Shown piece by piece: positions 9,530-19,569 of a stretch of 64,000 bases of DNA (the first letter of the stretch is position 1; each line of letters begins with the position of its first letter). The DNA lies in contig NZ_BAGN01000015.1 of the NCBI RefSeq assembly GCF_000308835.1, forward strand, positions 1 to 64,000, in the 5' to 3' direction. A program made the position numbers and the translations under genes. The notes below the pieces were generated by a model. That model saw only the letters and a program-made list of their open reading frames with translations, had not been told where the DNA came from and ran no database searches. The DNA is from Nocardia vinacea NBRC 16497 (GTDB lineage Bacteria; Actinomycetota; Actinomycetes; Mycobacteriales; Mycobacteriaceae).

Positions 9530-10237
9530 CTATTCAGTTGCCAAGGACATCGCGGCGATGGCCCGCGTGACCCGATCGAGAACGACATCGAGCGATTCGC
9601 CGATGTGGGTGTGCAGCAGTCGATATGCCAGCGGAAGATCTTGGGCCAGAACGGCATCCAGAATTCCCAGATGCTCGGCGATGGTGGTCTCGATCCGGTT
9701 GTTGACCATGAAGTCGTACATCCGCACATGCCGGATCCGCGAATTCACCGCCTTCAGCGAGCGCACCAGTTCGGCATTGCCCGCCGCCGTCAACAGCGTG
9801 ACGTGGAACTCCTCGTCGCGCACCACGAAACCGGGCTCCTGCTCGGGCGGATCCGCACGCAGGACCAGCCAGGCCTCGCGCTCAGCCGCCAGCAGCGCAC
9901 GATCGTGCACGACCGCCGGATTATCGATGGCGCGCTGAATTCCGCCGAGCTCCAAGGTGATTCGCAGCTCGTACAGGTCCCGGATCAACGGAATGCTCGG
10001 CCGCACCGGAGTGAAGCCGTATTCCTCCCGCTGCAACAGTCCGTCCGAGCACAGCATGGTCAGCGCCTCGCGGACCGGCGTCCGCGAGATACCGAACCGG
10101 GTCGACAGCTTGGGCTCGGTCAGGCGCTCGCCGAACCGGATATCCCCGTTCATCAACTCGCCGCGCAAAGTCGTATAAACAACGTCCCGCAGCGGCCGTC
10201 CCGCCGCATCCGCCAGTGTGGCCACCCGTGTCGACAT
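9530..10237 (-). CDS. GntR-family regulator with FCD domain
   Basis: A 235-residue one-component regulator, first gene of the urea operon. An N-terminal winged helix carries SRTPVREALTML, the recognition helix typical of GntR proteins. An all-helical C-terminal FCD (FadR-like) ligand domain contains the metal-site-like arginine, aspartate and histidine residues of the class. I start at ATG 10237 (MSTRVATLAD); upstream frame residues look non-coding. GTATAC with flanking ATGCAT lies directly over the start (10239-10251) and could be its own operator, with a leaderless or very short-leader transcript. It most likely controls urea use; the effector is unknown. Confidence 0.85.
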   Translation of the reverse strand: MSTRVATLADAAGRPLRDVVYTTLRGELMNGDIRFGERLTEPKLSTRFGISRTPVREALTMLCSDGLLQREEYGFTPVRPSIPLIRDLYELRITLELGGIQRAIDNPAVVHDRALLAAEREAWLVLRADPPEQEPGFVVRDEEFHVTLLTAAGNAELVRSLKAVNSRIRHVRMYDFMVNNRIETTIAEHLGILDAVLAQDLPLAYRLLHTHIGESLDVVLDRVTRAIAAMSLATE

Positions 10238-10601
10238 GCATGTATACGCTATGGACCTCGCGTTTCGTCGAGATGACCGCACGTTAGCAAGCGGTAAGAG
10301 TCTGCTCACCGCCCATATGGGACATCGGGGGACATATCGGAACGGCCGAGCGTCCATTCGGTCCGTTCTCGGCGCGCCTACTTCCGGAAATTCTCACCAG
10401 CGGTGCACAGTGAGGTGGAGCAGACAGCAACACCTGGCAACGCCGATGCGCTATCGCACGACACATCGCTGCAGCAGGCTGGAGATCAGCCCCGGCGCCG
10501 GGTCGATGCCCGTACTTCAGGCACACCGCCCGTCTACCGCCGCCGGTCGGTGGCGATCCGCCCCCGGCGCCGGGTGCACCTACGAGAAGTCTCGGGAGGT
10601 A
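10238..10601. other. Intergenic region upstream of the urea operon
   Basis: Holds the probable leftward promoter and operator of gntR at its left end. The rest contains GC-rich inverted repeats such as CCCCGGCGCCGGG near 10490 and 10563. No gene is supported. Confidence 0.5.
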
Positions 10602-10846
<245 letters not shown>

Positions 10847-10906
10847 TGAAGCGAACCTGGAGTAGCTTACAACAGCTCACCTCCAGACGTTAAACCCGCT
10901 GGTCAA

Positions 10907-12130
10907 TCAGCCTTCGTGGGGGCGAATGCTGGTGAAGATGCGCATCGCGGTGGCCGCGTCGACGGCATTGGGGACGCCGGTGTCGGCGGCGATCACCATG
11001 ACGAAATTGCCGCTATCGGTGGGGGTGGCGAAGGTGTAGACCGAGTACTCGGTTGCGCAGCCCGGATTGACCTTGGTCGCGGTGCCCTTGGTCTCCACGA
11101 ACATGCCCTGCTGGGAGCCGTCGAGCGAGCGGAGCGGCTGTGCCGCGCCCGGGGTGCCGCCCGATGAGTTGGTGTAGGCGATCTGGGCGGTCCTGGTGCC
11201 GAGTTCGGTTGCGGCGGTTGCCGAATCGGTGTCCTTGGAGCCGGTCAAGAAGGCCACGGTGCGGGTCGAGCCGGGGCAGTAGCTCTTCCCCTCGGTGGCC
11301 AGTCCCTTGCCGGTGACAGCGTTCGGCGGTTCGCCGAAGCCGCCGACCTTGCCGTCGGGGGCGACGGTCCAGTCGGCGGGTACGTCATAGGCGGCCCCGA
11401 GGTCCGAGGCGACCACGACTTGGTAACCGGGTACGACCGGGGTCTCGTTATTGGCGGGGGCGGGCTTGGTGGTGGTCGGCTGGGTAGACGTATGTGAAAC
11501 CGTGGGGGTGAGTGCACTCACCATCGACGGGACCGGATTCTGCGCAGTGGCGTCCGAGCCGTGGTTGGCCGTGACGATCGCCGCCGTCGCCCCGCCCGCG
11601 ACCACGAGCGTCGCGACCGAGGCGGCGATCCATGCGGTGCGGCGCGTGTGGCCCGATCGGTTCGCGCTCGACGCGGCGACCAAGTCCGAGGCGAATCGGT
11701 CACCGAAGAACGCATCCGAGCCACCGCCCGGGCCATGGGGCGTTTGCATACCGCCATACGGTCCGGATGGTGTTGCGCCGGGCTGGAATTGCGTCGTCGA
11801 GCCATGCTGCCATGCCGGTGCGGGTTGCGGTGCCCACTGCAGGGTCGGATCGAATTGACCAGGGGCACTTGCCGTTTGCTGCTCGGGCTGCCATGGCATG
11901 GGTAGGGCCGGTGCGACGCCGCCGTTCCACGGTGTGGCCGTGGGTTCGGGGCCGAACGGCGACAGCGCGGCCGGATCGAGCTGGACCGGCGCACCGAATG
12001 TGCCGTGCGCCGCGTCGGCCCCCGACTGCGTCTCGGATCCCGGCTGTCCCAGCGCAGGACCGAATTGCTCTGCGCCATAGGGCTGTTGCTGTTGCGGCGT
12101 ACCGGTTTCGCGCCGGTTGAGATCACTCAC
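10907..12130 (-). CDS. Membrane-anchored protein with extracytoplasmic domain
   Basis: A 407-residue protein of unknown function. The first 160 residues are Gln/Pro/Gly-rich and presumably cytoplasmic and disordered. A single transmembrane helix (AWIAASVATLVVAGGATAA, about residues 167-185) follows. A Thr/Pro linker leads to a C-terminal domain of about 180 residues with three cysteines (SYCPGSTRT, NPGCATEY) that is probably outside the membrane. The start is GTG 12130 with GGCGGAGT upstream. This low-complexity cytoplasmic, one helix, outer domain layout is common in Mycobacteriales envelope proteins. I do not recognise the outer domain. Confidence 0.75.
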   Translation of the reverse strand: MSDLNRRETGTPQQQQPYGAEQFGPALGQPGSETQSGADAAHGTFGAPVQLDPAALSPFGPEPTATPWNGGVAPALPMPWQPEQQTASAPGQFDPTLQWAPQPAPAWQHGSTTQFQPGATPSGPYGGMQTPHGPGGGSDAFFGDRFASDLVAASSANRSGHTRRTAWIAASVATLVVAGGATAAIVTANHGSDATAQNPVPSMVSALTPTVSHTSTQPTTTKPAPANNETPVVPGYQVVVASDLGAAYDVPADWTVAPDGKVGGFGEPPNAVTGKGLATEGKSYCPGSTRTVAFLTGSKDTDSATAATELGTRTAQIAYTNSSGGTPGAAQPLRSLDGSQQGMFVETKGTATKVNPGCATEYSVYTFATPTDSGNFVMVIAADTGVPNAVDAATAMRIFTSIRPHEG

Positions 12131-12246
12131 GACTCCGCCTCGCTGATGCTCGGCTCCGTCGCGCGCGATTGCGCACTGTGTTGATGGTTCACTCGCTGCG
12201 CTCTCCCCTGCCTGACGTCAGTCTCGGCAAAGGACCTTAGCGGAAC

Positions 12247-13209
12247 TCAGCGGGCGATGGCTTCCGAGGGGGAAACGCCCTGTCCGCTATCGGCATTGGG
12301 ACGTTTCGGCGGTGCGGCGACCAGGGTAAGCAGCGTCGCCTCGGGGCGGCAGCAGAAGCGGTACGGCGCCCACGGCGAGGTACCGAGACCTGCGGAGACG
12401 TGCAGTTGGGTATGCGCGCCCCATTTGGACGAGCCCTTCACCCGCGAGCGATCGATACCGCAGTTGGTGACCAGTGCACCGTACCCGGGCAGGCACAGCT
12501 GGCCGCCGTGTGTATGTCCGGCCATGACCAGGTCGTAGCCGTCCTCGGCGAAGCGGTCCAGCACCCGGGGTTCGGGGGAGTGGGTCAAGCCGATGCTCAG
12601 CACGGCGAGTGGGTTGGGCGCACCGGCGACGGTGTCGTACCGATCGCGCTGCAGATGCGGATCGTCGACGCCCGCGCTCGCGATTCGAATGCCCGCGACC
12701 TCGACATCACGGCGGACATGAGTCAGATCGAGCCAGCCGCGCTCGGTGAATGCCGCGCGCAGGTCCTTCCACGGCAGCGGCGCGCCGTACACCCGGCGGT
12801 GATCCTTCTTGAAGTATTTCGCCGGATTCTTCGCGACCGGCGCGAAATAGTCATTGCTGCCGAAAACGAAAAGGCCCGGGCGGGAAAGCAATCCGCCGAG
12901 GGCCTGAACCACCGCGGGCACCGACTTCTGGTGCGAAAGGTTGTCGCCGGTATTGACGACCAGATCCGGCTCCAGCCGATCCAGCTCCCGAAGCCACTGC
13001 TGCTTGAGCTTCTGACCAGGCATCATGTGCAGATCGCTGATGTGCAGCACCCGTAGTGACGACGAGCCCGGCTGTAGCACGGGCATCGTGGCCTCGCGCA
13101 GTACGAAGGCATTTCGTTCGATCAGCGAGGCGTAGCCGATACCGGCCACCGCGGCCCCGGCGGCTCCCAACGCGGTTCGTCGGATAGCGGAGGTCGAGAT
13201 TACGGGCAT
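12247..13209 (-). CDS. Metallophosphoesterase
   Basis: A 320-residue calcineurin-like phosphoesterase, position-equivalent to M. tuberculosis Rv3683. Metal-binding motifs are HISDLHMMPG (residue about 54), VNTGDNL, GSNDYF and GHTHGGQL. The N-terminus has a twin-arginine and hydrophobic stretch (AIRRTALGAAGAAVAG), so the protein may be membrane-anchored or exported. I start at ATG 13209 because the longer frame runs through the tandem repeats. Substrate unknown; phospholipid headgroup and nucleotide esters are both seen in the family. Confidence 0.85.
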   Translation of the reverse strand: MPVISTSAIRRTALGAAGAAVAGIGYASLIERNAFVLREATMPVLQPGSSSLRVLHISDLHMMPGQKLKQQWLRELDRLEPDLVVNTGDNLSHQKSVPAVVQALGGLLSRPGLFVFGSNDYFAPVAKNPAKYFKKDHRRVYGAPLPWKDLRAAFTERGWLDLTHVRRDVEVAGIRIASAGVDDPHLQRDRYDTVAGAPNPLAVLSIGLTHSPEPRVLDRFAEDGYDLVMAGHTHGGQLCLPGYGALVTNCGIDRSRVKGSSKWGAHTQLHVSAGLGTSPWAPYRFCCRPEATLLTLVAAPPKRPNADSGQGVSPSEAIAR

Positions 13210-13282
13210 TTGCCCAGCATAGGTGACCCCGGTGCGGAACGCTGAGTGTGTTTCCGCACAAGCGGTCGGTTGGTCGTTTCGG

Positions 13283-13408
13283 GCGACCTGCAAGCAGTCG
13301 CTGCCGACCCGTTCGAGCGGCCTGCAAGCAGTCGCTGCCGACCCGTTCGAGCGACCTGCAAGCAGTCGCTGCCGACCCGTTCGGGCGACCTGCAAGCAGT
13401 CGCTACGG
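13283..13408. repeat. 34-bp tandem repeat array (4 units)
   Basis: CCTGCAAGCAGTCGCT begins at 13287, 13321, 13355 and 13389, an exact 34-bp period. Units carry GCCGACCCGTTCGAGCG between them and the last is partial. Units contain the palindrome CTGCAAGCAG. The reverse complement is clearly related to the array at 36549. There are no unique spacers, so it is not CRISPR. Confidence 0.9.
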
Positions 13409-13480
13409 CGAGTCGGATGAATCCGAGTCGAGCGCCAAATGTAGTGGGCCGGGAACGGGGAAACGGCTACCGTGTGGCAC

Positions 13481-13945
13481 ATGTCGGAACTCAAATCGCA
13501 GCTGCGTGCGGATATGACCGCCGCGATGAAAGCCAAGGACACGCTGCGCCTCGCCACCCTCAGGATGCTGCTCGCCGCCATCCAGACCGCGGAGGTCGCG
13601 GGCTCGCAGGCACGTGAGCTCTCCGACGCCGAGGTCATCGCCGTACTGCAGAAAGAGGCGAAGAAGCGCAGCGAGTCGGCCGAGGTCTACACCCAGGCCG
13701 GGCGTGGCGAACTGGCCGCCAACGAACACGCCGAGGCGCGCATCATCGATGAATATCTGCCGACGCAGCTGACCGACGCCGAGGTCGCCGACGTCGCCGA
13801 TACCGCGATCGCGCAGGTTGCCCAGGAACTCGGCGAGCGACCGGGCATGCGGCAGATGGGCCAGGTCATGAAGGCCGCCACCGCGATCGCCGCCGGTAAG
13901 GCCGACGGTTCCCGCATCTCGGCCGCCGTGAAGTCGCGTCTGTAG
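13481..13945 (+). CDS. GatB/YqeY-domain protein
   Basis: A 154-residue protein matching the YqeY family, which resembles the tRNA-binding tail domain of amidotransferase subunit GatB. It is fully helical, with LKSQLRADMTAAMKAKD at the N-terminus and GMRQMGQVMKA near residue 122. The exact cellular role is unsettled, though tRNA-dependent amidation is often suggested. The start is ATG 13481 (MSELKSQ). It is divergent from the metallophosphoesterase and ends in a bidirectional terminator. Confidence 0.88.
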   Translation: MSELKSQLRADMTAAMKAKDTLRLATLRMLLAAIQTAEVAGSQARELSDAEVIAVLQKEAKKRSESAEVYTQAGRGELAANEHAEARIIDEYLPTQLTDAEVADVADTAIAQVAQELGERPGMRQMGQVMKAATAIAAGKADGSRISAAVKSRL

Positions 13946-13956
13946 CCGTACAGAAG

Positions 13957-13992
13957 AAAGCCGCCGATCCGGGATCCAGGTCGGCGGCTTTC
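13957..13992. terminator. Bidirectional terminator
   Basis: AAAGCCGCCGA (13957-13967) and TCGGCGGCTTT (13981-13991) pair perfectly and serve both the YqeY gene and the convergent ponA2 gene. Confidence 0.9.
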
Positions 13993-14006
13993 GTATTTAT
14001 GAAGCG

Positions 14007-16379
14007 TTATCGAGGGGCTGGGAATCCCGGAATACTCGGGAATCCCGGTATGCCTGGAATGCCCGGAATCGGAAGGCCGGGCGCAGGCGCCGGTCCGGGT
14101 GTCGGCGCGGGCGCCCGTTCCGTCCCGTCGCTGATATAGATCGTGATCACAGACCCGGGAATCGCCGACCCATTCGGCGCTGTCCCCATCACCGTCCCCT
14201 TCGGCGGCGCACCGGTGCCGTTCACCGGCGAGACCTGGAAGCCTGCGGCAACCAGTGCGGCGGTCGCTTGACCCTGGGTCATGCCCGCGACATCGGGGAC
14301 CTGGGCCTGGTTGGACCCGCGCACATACTTGTCGTCCAGCGGTGGCAGTGCGGGTGGCGGGAAGTTCCCGAGCACCGGCTTGACCGCGTTGAACCAGGTG
14401 CGAGCTGGTTCATTACCACCGAAGAGATTGCCGTCGCCGCAGCCGCGCAGCGGGAACGAGCAGATCTCACCGGGTGTCGGGCTGTCGCCATAGACGTAGG
14501 CCGCGGCCGCCAGCGAGTTGGTGAAGCCGAGGAACGCCGAGGAGCGGTGGCTCTCGGTGGTTCCCGTCTTGGCCGACAGCGGCGCGTTCCAGCCGGTCGC
14601 TCGCGCCGCGCCGGCCGCGGTGCCGCTGATGTCGTCCTGACCCATGGCATTGGCCAGCGTGTTCGCCAGTCCCGGATCGACGACCTGCTCGCACGCCTGC
14701 TGGGTGAGCGGCACCGTCTTGCCGGAGCGGTCGATCACCTCCTTGATCGGCGAGGGCGGGCACCACCGGCCGCCGGAGCCCAAGGTGGCGGCCACATTCG
14801 ACAGCTCCAGCGGGTTGATCGCGACCGGGCCCAGGGTGAACGAGCCGAGGTTCTGTTCCTTGATCATGTCCGCCAGGCTCTGGTTGCCGTGGCCCGAGCT
14901 GCCCGCCTCGGTGTAGGAGCGCATGCCGAGGCGCACCGCCATATCGACGGTCGGGGTGACTCCGACGGCCTGGATCAGTTTGACGAAAGCGGTATTCGGC
15001 GAGGTGGCCAGCGCCTCGGTCACCGACATCGGCGACTTGTAGTTACCCGCGTTCTGCACGCAGTAGGTGGCGGGCGGGCAGCCGCGCGCACCACCGTTAC
15101 CCATGCCCTTCGCCTCGAACCGGCCCGGCACATCGAGTTGGGCGTTGATACCGAGGCCCTTTTCCATGGCCGCGGCCGTGGTGAAGATCTTGAAAATCGA
15201 GCCGGCGCCGTCACCCACCATCGAATACGGCTGCGGCTGCACCGTTTCGTTGGCATCGCGGTTCAGGCCGTAGGTGCGGCTGCTGGCCATGGCCAGCAGC
15301 GGATGCGAATCCTGTCCCGGCCCGACCACCGACATCACCTGGGCGATGTCGTCGAGGTTCGGGTTCGCGGCCTCGGTGACCGAGCGTTTCACCGAATCCT
15401 GCAGAGCCGGATCGAGCGTGGTCTTGATCGTGTAGCCACCGGTATTGATCTGTTCGCGGCTGATACCGGCATTGGCCAGGTACTGCAGCGCGTAGTCGCA
15501 GAAGAAGCCGCGATCGTTGGCGGCGATGCAGCCGCGCGGCAGGCCCTTGGGCTCGGGGAGCACGCCGAGGGGTTCGGACTTGGCCTTGCGGAATTCGTCG
15601 GCGCGGCTGGGGATGTTCTGGATCAGCGTGTCCAGCACGGTATTGCGCCGCTGCAGCACACCCTCGGGATTGGTGTAGGGATTCAGCTTCGAGCTGGACT
15701 GCACCATGCCCGCGAGCATCGCCGACTGCGGCACATTCAGATTCGCGGCGTCGATGCCGAAGTAGGTCTGCGCCGCGTCCTGGATGCCGTAGGAGGAGTT
15801 ACCGAACGGGACGAGATTCAGGTATCGGGTGAGGATTTCGTCCTTGGTCAGCTCCCGGTCCAGGGTGAGCGCCATCCGGATCTCGCGCAGTTTGCGTGCG
15901 GGAGTGGTCTCGATGGCGGCCCGGCGCTCGGCGTCGGTCTTGGCGACGACGAGTAGCTGGAAGTTCTTCACATACTGCTGATCGAGGGTGGAGGCACCCT
16001 GCTGAACCTCGCCGCTGCTCGTATTGGTGACGAACGCGCGCATGGTGCCGGTCCAGTCCACACCTGCGTGCTCGGCGAAGCGCCGATCCTCGATGGAGAC
16101 GATCGCCAACTTCATATCGTTGGAGATCTTGTCGCTGGGGACCTCGAAGCGGCGCTGCTCGTACAACCAGGCGATGGGCGTTCCGTTCGCGTCGACCATG
16201 GTCGAGACGGCGGGGACGGTGCCCTCCACCAGCTCTGCAGACACATTGTCGACGGCATCGGCAGCGCGGTTCGAGACGAACCCGAAACCGCCTGCGAGAG
16301 GGAACAACAACCCGGCGACGAGCACGGCGGCCAGCGCGCAGCTGCCGGCCAGCCTCGCGAGCGTATGTGTGATCGGCAC
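14007..16379 (-). CDS. ponA2: Bifunctional class A penicillin-binding protein (PonA2 type)
   Basis: A 790-residue peptidoglycan synthase. An N-terminal membrane anchor (residues 7-35) precedes a family 51 glycosyltransferase with EDRRFAEHAG and STLDQQ. The transpeptidase follows with SIFK (SxxK), SPN and KTGTTE. A single C-terminal PASTA domain (VPDVAGMTQGQATAALVAAG) ends in a Pro/Gly/Ile tail. I use GTG 16379; the upstream frame lacks homology. In M. tuberculosis ponA2 (Rv3682) likewise lies next to whiB4. PonA2 is linked to survival in stasis and low oxygen. Active at the outer face of the plasma membrane. Confidence 0.93.
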   Translation of the reverse strand: MPITHTLARLAGSCALAAVLVAGLLFPLAGGFGFVSNRAADAVDNVSAELVEGTVPAVSTMVDANGTPIAWLYEQRRFEVPSDKISNDMKLAIVSIEDRRFAEHAGVDWTGTMRAFVTNTSSGEVQQGASTLDQQYVKNFQLLVVAKTDAERRAAIETTPARKLREIRMALTLDRELTKDEILTRYLNLVPFGNSSYGIQDAAQTYFGIDAANLNVPQSAMLAGMVQSSSKLNPYTNPEGVLQRRNTVLDTLIQNIPSRADEFRKAKSEPLGVLPEPKGLPRGCIAANDRGFFCDYALQYLANAGISREQINTGGYTIKTTLDPALQDSVKRSVTEAANPNLDDIAQVMSVVGPGQDSHPLLAMASSRTYGLNRDANETVQPQPYSMVGDGAGSIFKIFTTAAAMEKGLGINAQLDVPGRFEAKGMGNGGARGCPPATYCVQNAGNYKSPMSVTEALATSPNTAFVKLIQAVGVTPTVDMAVRLGMRSYTEAGSSGHGNQSLADMIKEQNLGSFTLGPVAINPLELSNVAATLGSGGRWCPPSPIKEVIDRSGKTVPLTQQACEQVVDPGLANTLANAMGQDDISGTAAGAARATGWNAPLSAKTGTTESHRSSAFLGFTNSLAAAAYVYGDSPTPGEICSFPLRGCGDGNLFGGNEPARTWFNAVKPVLGNFPPPALPPLDDKYVRGSNQAQVPDVAGMTQGQATAALVAAGFQVSPVNGTGAPPKGTVMGTAPNGSAIPGSVITIYISDGTERAPAPTPGPAPAPGLPIPGIPGIPGFPSIPGFPAPR

Positions 16380-16825
16380 GGACCCCAGACTACGGGGTGC
16401 CGATCCGGCGCTCTCGGGTGTGTTTGCGAGTAGCTCGGATCCTGGAGTTCTCGAGCGAATGCAGCGAGTGAGCAATAGACACAGACTCGCACGGGGGCTG
16501 GCGGAGCTGAGCGTCTGCGAGGCGCCGCCTGCCCCGATTGGGCGTGTCGCGGGATGGATTCCGGCGTGTCGCGGAGGGGCGGGCCGCGGGTCGAGTCGAC
16601 CGCCCGGTTCTGGATCACGGTTGCAGGGACGGACGTACCAAAAAGTCTCGGGACGGTCTTGCGCAGAAGCCATACCTTTACCTAGATTGAGAACCCAGTG
16701 TGATAGAGCTAACACTCAAAGTGGAATGTGGTGCAGTTCGCAGCGGGGTTTGGGTTGCTGCGACACTGACACGCGATTCTGGAGCGCCGTTGACCCGGTG
16801 TTCGGACTGCAAAGGGGCACACCAA
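16380..16825. other. Divergent ponA2-whiB4 intergenic region
   Basis: 446 bases without a gene. It contains the possible Crp site at 16699-16714 and must hold both divergent promoters. TACCTTTACCTAGATTG (16672-16688) is a plausible promoter region for whiB4. Confidence 0.5.
16699..16714. promoter_or_regulatory. Possible Crp binding site upstream of whiB4
   Basis: TGTGA-TAGAGC-TAACA differs by one base from the TGTGA-N6-TCACA consensus. The Crp gene is in this window at 21.2 kb. It lies about 110 bases before the whiB4 start. Confidence 0.4.
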
Positions 16826-17149
16826 ATGCACATGACAACCCCCATCGCTCGATTGGACGTAGAGCAGGCCGAAGCAAGGATCGCCTGGGTAGCCCAGGCC
16901 CGATGCAAGGAAGTAGACCCTGATCAACTGTTCGTTCGCGGCGCGGCGCAGCGCAAGGCGGCGACGATCTGCAGGCACTGCCCGGTGTTGATGCAGTGTG
17001 GGGCCGATGCACTCGACAATCGAGTCGAATTCGGCGTGTGGGGTGGAATGACCGAACGACAGCGTCGTGCGCTGCTCAAGCAGCACCCCGAGGTGACGTC
17101 CTGGGCGGACTTTTTCCAAGCCCAGCGTCAACATCAAATTGCAATCTAA
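16826..17149 (+). CDS. whiB4: WhiB-family iron-sulfur regulator (WhiB4)
   Basis: A 107-residue Wbl protein. Four cluster-ligand cysteines lie in ARCKEVD and CRHCPVLMQC (Cys-x2-Cys-x5-Cys). GVWGGMTERQRR is the turn that contacts sigma factor and DNA, followed by a basic tail. The start is ATG 16826 with AAAGGGG eight bases upstream. Position beside ponA2 and the two ArsA-like ATPases matches M. tuberculosis Rv3681c, an oxygen- and redox-sensing repressor of antioxidant genes. A strong terminator follows. Confidence 0.93.
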   Translation: MHMTTPIARLDVEQAEARIAWVAQARCKEVDPDQLFVRGAAQRKAATICRHCPVLMQCGADALDNRVEFGVWGGMTERQRRALLKQHPEVTSWADFFQAQRQHQIAI

Positions 17150-17159
17150 TCCTGGAGAT

Positions 17160-17191
17160 GAAGCCGAGCCCGCGATTGCGGGCTCGGCTTC
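17160..17191. terminator. Bidirectional terminator after whiB4
   Basis: GAAGCCGAGCCCGC (17160-17173), loop GATT, GCGGGCTCGGCTTC (17178-17191): a perfect 14-bp stem between convergent genes. Confidence 0.9.
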
Positions 17192-17262
17192 GTTAATGGG
17201 TCTATATCAAACCGACATCAGAATGACACAGTCGCTCAGTCGATTTCGGCGCCGATAACGCC

Positions 17263-18402
17263 TCAGGCGGTCACCTCGACCGGGTGCGCATCGGTGAGTT
17301 GCGCCGCGACGGCACGCAGTGCCTCCAGATCGGAGACCTCGAAGGGCAGCGCGGTCACCGAGGCGATCGGCACCCGCGGATGCGCACCCGTGAACCGGTG
17401 CAGCAGATGCTGTTCGCGCTTGGCGGTAGCGACCCGCTGGGCGTGAATGCGCAGCACCGCGGCGGTCAGCTGATCGGATTCGGTGAGCTGATCGGCAGCG
17501 GTCAGCGCATGATCGGCGGACAGTGAACTGAGTATCGGGTGGGTCCGGTTCAAGATCAGTCCGGCCAGCGGCATGCGTTCGGTCGAGAGGCGGTCGACGA
17601 AGAAGGACGCCTCGCGTAGCGCATCCGGTTCGGCGGCCGCGACCACCAGGAAGTGCGTGCCCGGCTTGGAGAGCATCGCGTACGTGCGGTCCGCGCGATC
17701 CTGGAAACCACCGAACAGCGACTCCAGCGACTGCAGGAAATTCGACGCGTCCTTGAGCATCTGGCCGCCGACAATGGTCGAAACACCGCGCACGGCCAGG
17801 CTCATCGCACCGGTCACCAATCGGGTGACGCCGCGACCAGGAGCCATGATGACCCGGATCATCCTGCCGTTCAAGAAGTTTCCGAGCCGCTGCGGTGCAT
17901 CGAGGAAATCGAGCGCATTGCGCGACGGCGGAGTGTCGACCACGATCAGGTCCCACTCCTTGCGCCCGGCCAACTGACCGAGCTTCTCCATCGCCATGTA
18001 CTCCTGCGTACCGCCGAAGGAGGAGGCGACCGTTTGATAGAAGGGGTTGGCGAAAATCTGCTCCGCCTTCTCCGGACTGGTGTGCTCGAGCACCATATCG
18101 TCGAAGGTGCGCCGCATATTGAGCATCATCGCGTGCAATTCGCCCTTGGCCTCCGGACCGAGTGCCACCCGCTGCGGGGTGTTGTCCAGATCGGCGACAC
18201 CGAGTGACTGGGCCAGTCGACGTGCCGGGTCGATGGTGAGCACCACGACCTTGCGACCCTGCTCGGCCGCGCGCAATCCGATGGCCGCCGCGGTGGTCGT
18301 CTTGCCGACGCCGCCGGAGCCGCAGCAGACCACCACCCGCGCGGTGGGATCGGCGATAATGCTCGAAACATCTAGTGGCGTGGCCACATTCGGATTACTC
18401 AT
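17263..18402 (-). CDS. ArsA/Get3-like ATPase (second of pair)
   Basis: A 379-residue P-loop ATPase of the anion-transporter/Get3 type, equivalent to M. tuberculosis Rv3680. The deviant Walker A is [13 protein letters not shown] (about residues 28-40), switch I includes [13 protein letters not shown], and [15 protein letters not shown] is the Walker B/switch II region. Its start overlaps the stop of the partner ATPase (ATGA, 18399-18402), so the two are made together and probably form a heterodimer. Mycobacterial homologues are linked to cell-envelope stress and survival on glycerol metabolites; arsenite transport is unlikely without ArsB. Confidence 0.88.
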   Translation of the reverse strand: MSNPNVATPLDVSSIIADPTARVVVCCGSGGVGKTTTAAAIGLRAAEQGRKVVVLTIDPARRLAQSLGVADLDNTPQRVALGPEAKGELHAMMLNMRRTFDDMVLEHTSPEKAEQIFANPFYQTVASSFGGTQEYMAMEKLGQLAGRKEWDLIVVDTPPSRNALDFLDAPQRLGNFLNGRMIRVIMAPGRGVTRLVTGAMSLAVRGVSTIVGGQMLKDASNFLQSLESLFGGFQDRADRTYAMLSKPGTHFLVVAAAEPDALREASFFVDRLSTERMPLAGLILNRTHPILSSLSADHALTAADQLTESDQLTAAVLRIHAQRVATAKREQHLLHRFTGAHPRVPIASVTALPFEVSDLEALRAVAAQLTDAHPVEVTA

Positions 18403-19436
18403 CGGACCCCCTGCTTGCTCAGATGTTCGGCAAGTTCATAGATGCCACCGAGATCCATGCCGTCTGCGAGCGCGGGCAGATACATCCGCGTGACATCCAC
18501 GTTCGCGAGTTCGGCGGCGCTTTCGTCCTGTGCCCGCAAAGTGGCCGAATGCTCGACAGTTTCGGTGATCAAGCCCTGGAAGTCCTGGTCCGACAGGGAA
18601 ATTCCGGCCTCGGTGAGGCCGGCGCGAATGGCGTCGCGGTCGATATCGCCCTGTGCGGCCTTGTTGCGCACGTCGGCGGGTAGCTGGCCCTTGGTCGCCC
18701 GGTTCACGATGACGGTGCCGATCCGCAGGTCATTGGCGGTGAGTTCGGCGACCGCGTCGGCGGTTTCCTGCACCGGCAGCGCCTCGAGCAGGGTGACCAG
18801 GTGGATCATCGTCTGATCGGAGTGCAGCAGCCTGGAGACGCCCTCGGCCTGCGAGGCGATCGGCCCGCCCTTGGCCACCTCGACCATGGCCTGGGTGACA
18901 TCGAGGAAGCTGGCGATCCGTCCGGTCGGCGGTGCGTCGACGACGATTTCGTCGAATACGGGCTTGCCCTGCTTATCCACCCGGACCGCGCATTCCTTGA
19001 TCTTGCCGGTCAGGATGACATCGCGCAGACCGGGTGCGATCGTGGTGACGAATTCGATGGCGCCGACCCGGCGCATCGCCCGACCGGCGAACCCCAAGTT
19101 GTAGAACATATCCATGTACTCGAGGAATGCGTGCTCGATATCCAGTGCGAGCGCGACTACTTCACCGCCGCCGTCCGCGGTGGCGATCCTGGTTTCGGTG
19201 GGCGGCAGCGGCGGCAGATCGAACAGTTGGGCAATGGATTGTCTGCTCTCCACCTCGACCAACAACACCCGCCGTCCGCCCGCGGCCAGCGCGAGTGCCA
19301 GCGCGGCGGCGACCGTCGACTTACCGGTTCCCCCTTTGCCGGAGACATAGTGCAGGCGGGCCTTATCCGCGCGCTCCGGCCAACCCGTTTCCAGCCCCGG
19401 CTCCGCCGAAATAGGCACTGCTGTTGGTACTCCCAC
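18399..19436 (-). CDS. ArsA/Get3-like ATPase (first of pair)
   Basis: A 345-residue partner ATPase, equivalent to Rv3679. Walker A is [15 protein letters not shown], followed by [20 protein letters not shown], and [17 protein letters not shown] is the switch II region. The frame extends further upstream, but homology starts near [13 protein letters not shown] 19436 is a reasonable start that gives a usual length; its ribosome binding site is weak, so the true start may be a little downstream. Together with the second ATPase it forms the conserved whiB4-linked pair. Confidence 0.85.
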   Translation of the reverse strand: MGVPTAVPISAEPGLETGWPERADKARLHYVSGKGGTGKSTVAAALALALAAGGRRVLLVEVESRQSIAQLFDLPPLPPTETRIATADGGGEVVALALDIEHAFLEYMDMFYNLGFAGRAMRRVGAIEFVTTIAPGLRDVILTGKIKECAVRVDKQGKPVFDEIVVDAPPTGRIASFLDVTQAMVEVAKGGPIASQAEGVSRLLHSDQTMIHLVTLLEALPVQETADAVAELTANDLRIGTVIVNRATKGQLPADVRNKAAQGDIDRDAIRAGLTEAGISLSDQDFQGLITETVEHSATLRAQDESAAELANVDVTRMYLPALADGMDLGGIYELAEHLSKQGVR

Positions 19437-19569
19437 GATCGCGAGCCTATAACCCGTTCTGACATCGCGTCCCAGCGATATGGTCAGCGCCTCATTTTCC
19501 AGGGATTCTGCCTCAGACAGTTGGAGCCGAGTTTGCCGCAAGGTGAGATATCTGCTCTATCGACCACAA

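Noticed and set aside
13283..13408. CRISPR array
   Set aside because: 34-bp units are contiguous with no unique spacers and no cas genes nearby.
17263..19436. Arsenic resistance operon
   Set aside because: The ATPases resemble ArsA, but there is no ArsB, ArsR or ArsC and the whiB4 context fits the Rv3679-Rv3680 pair.
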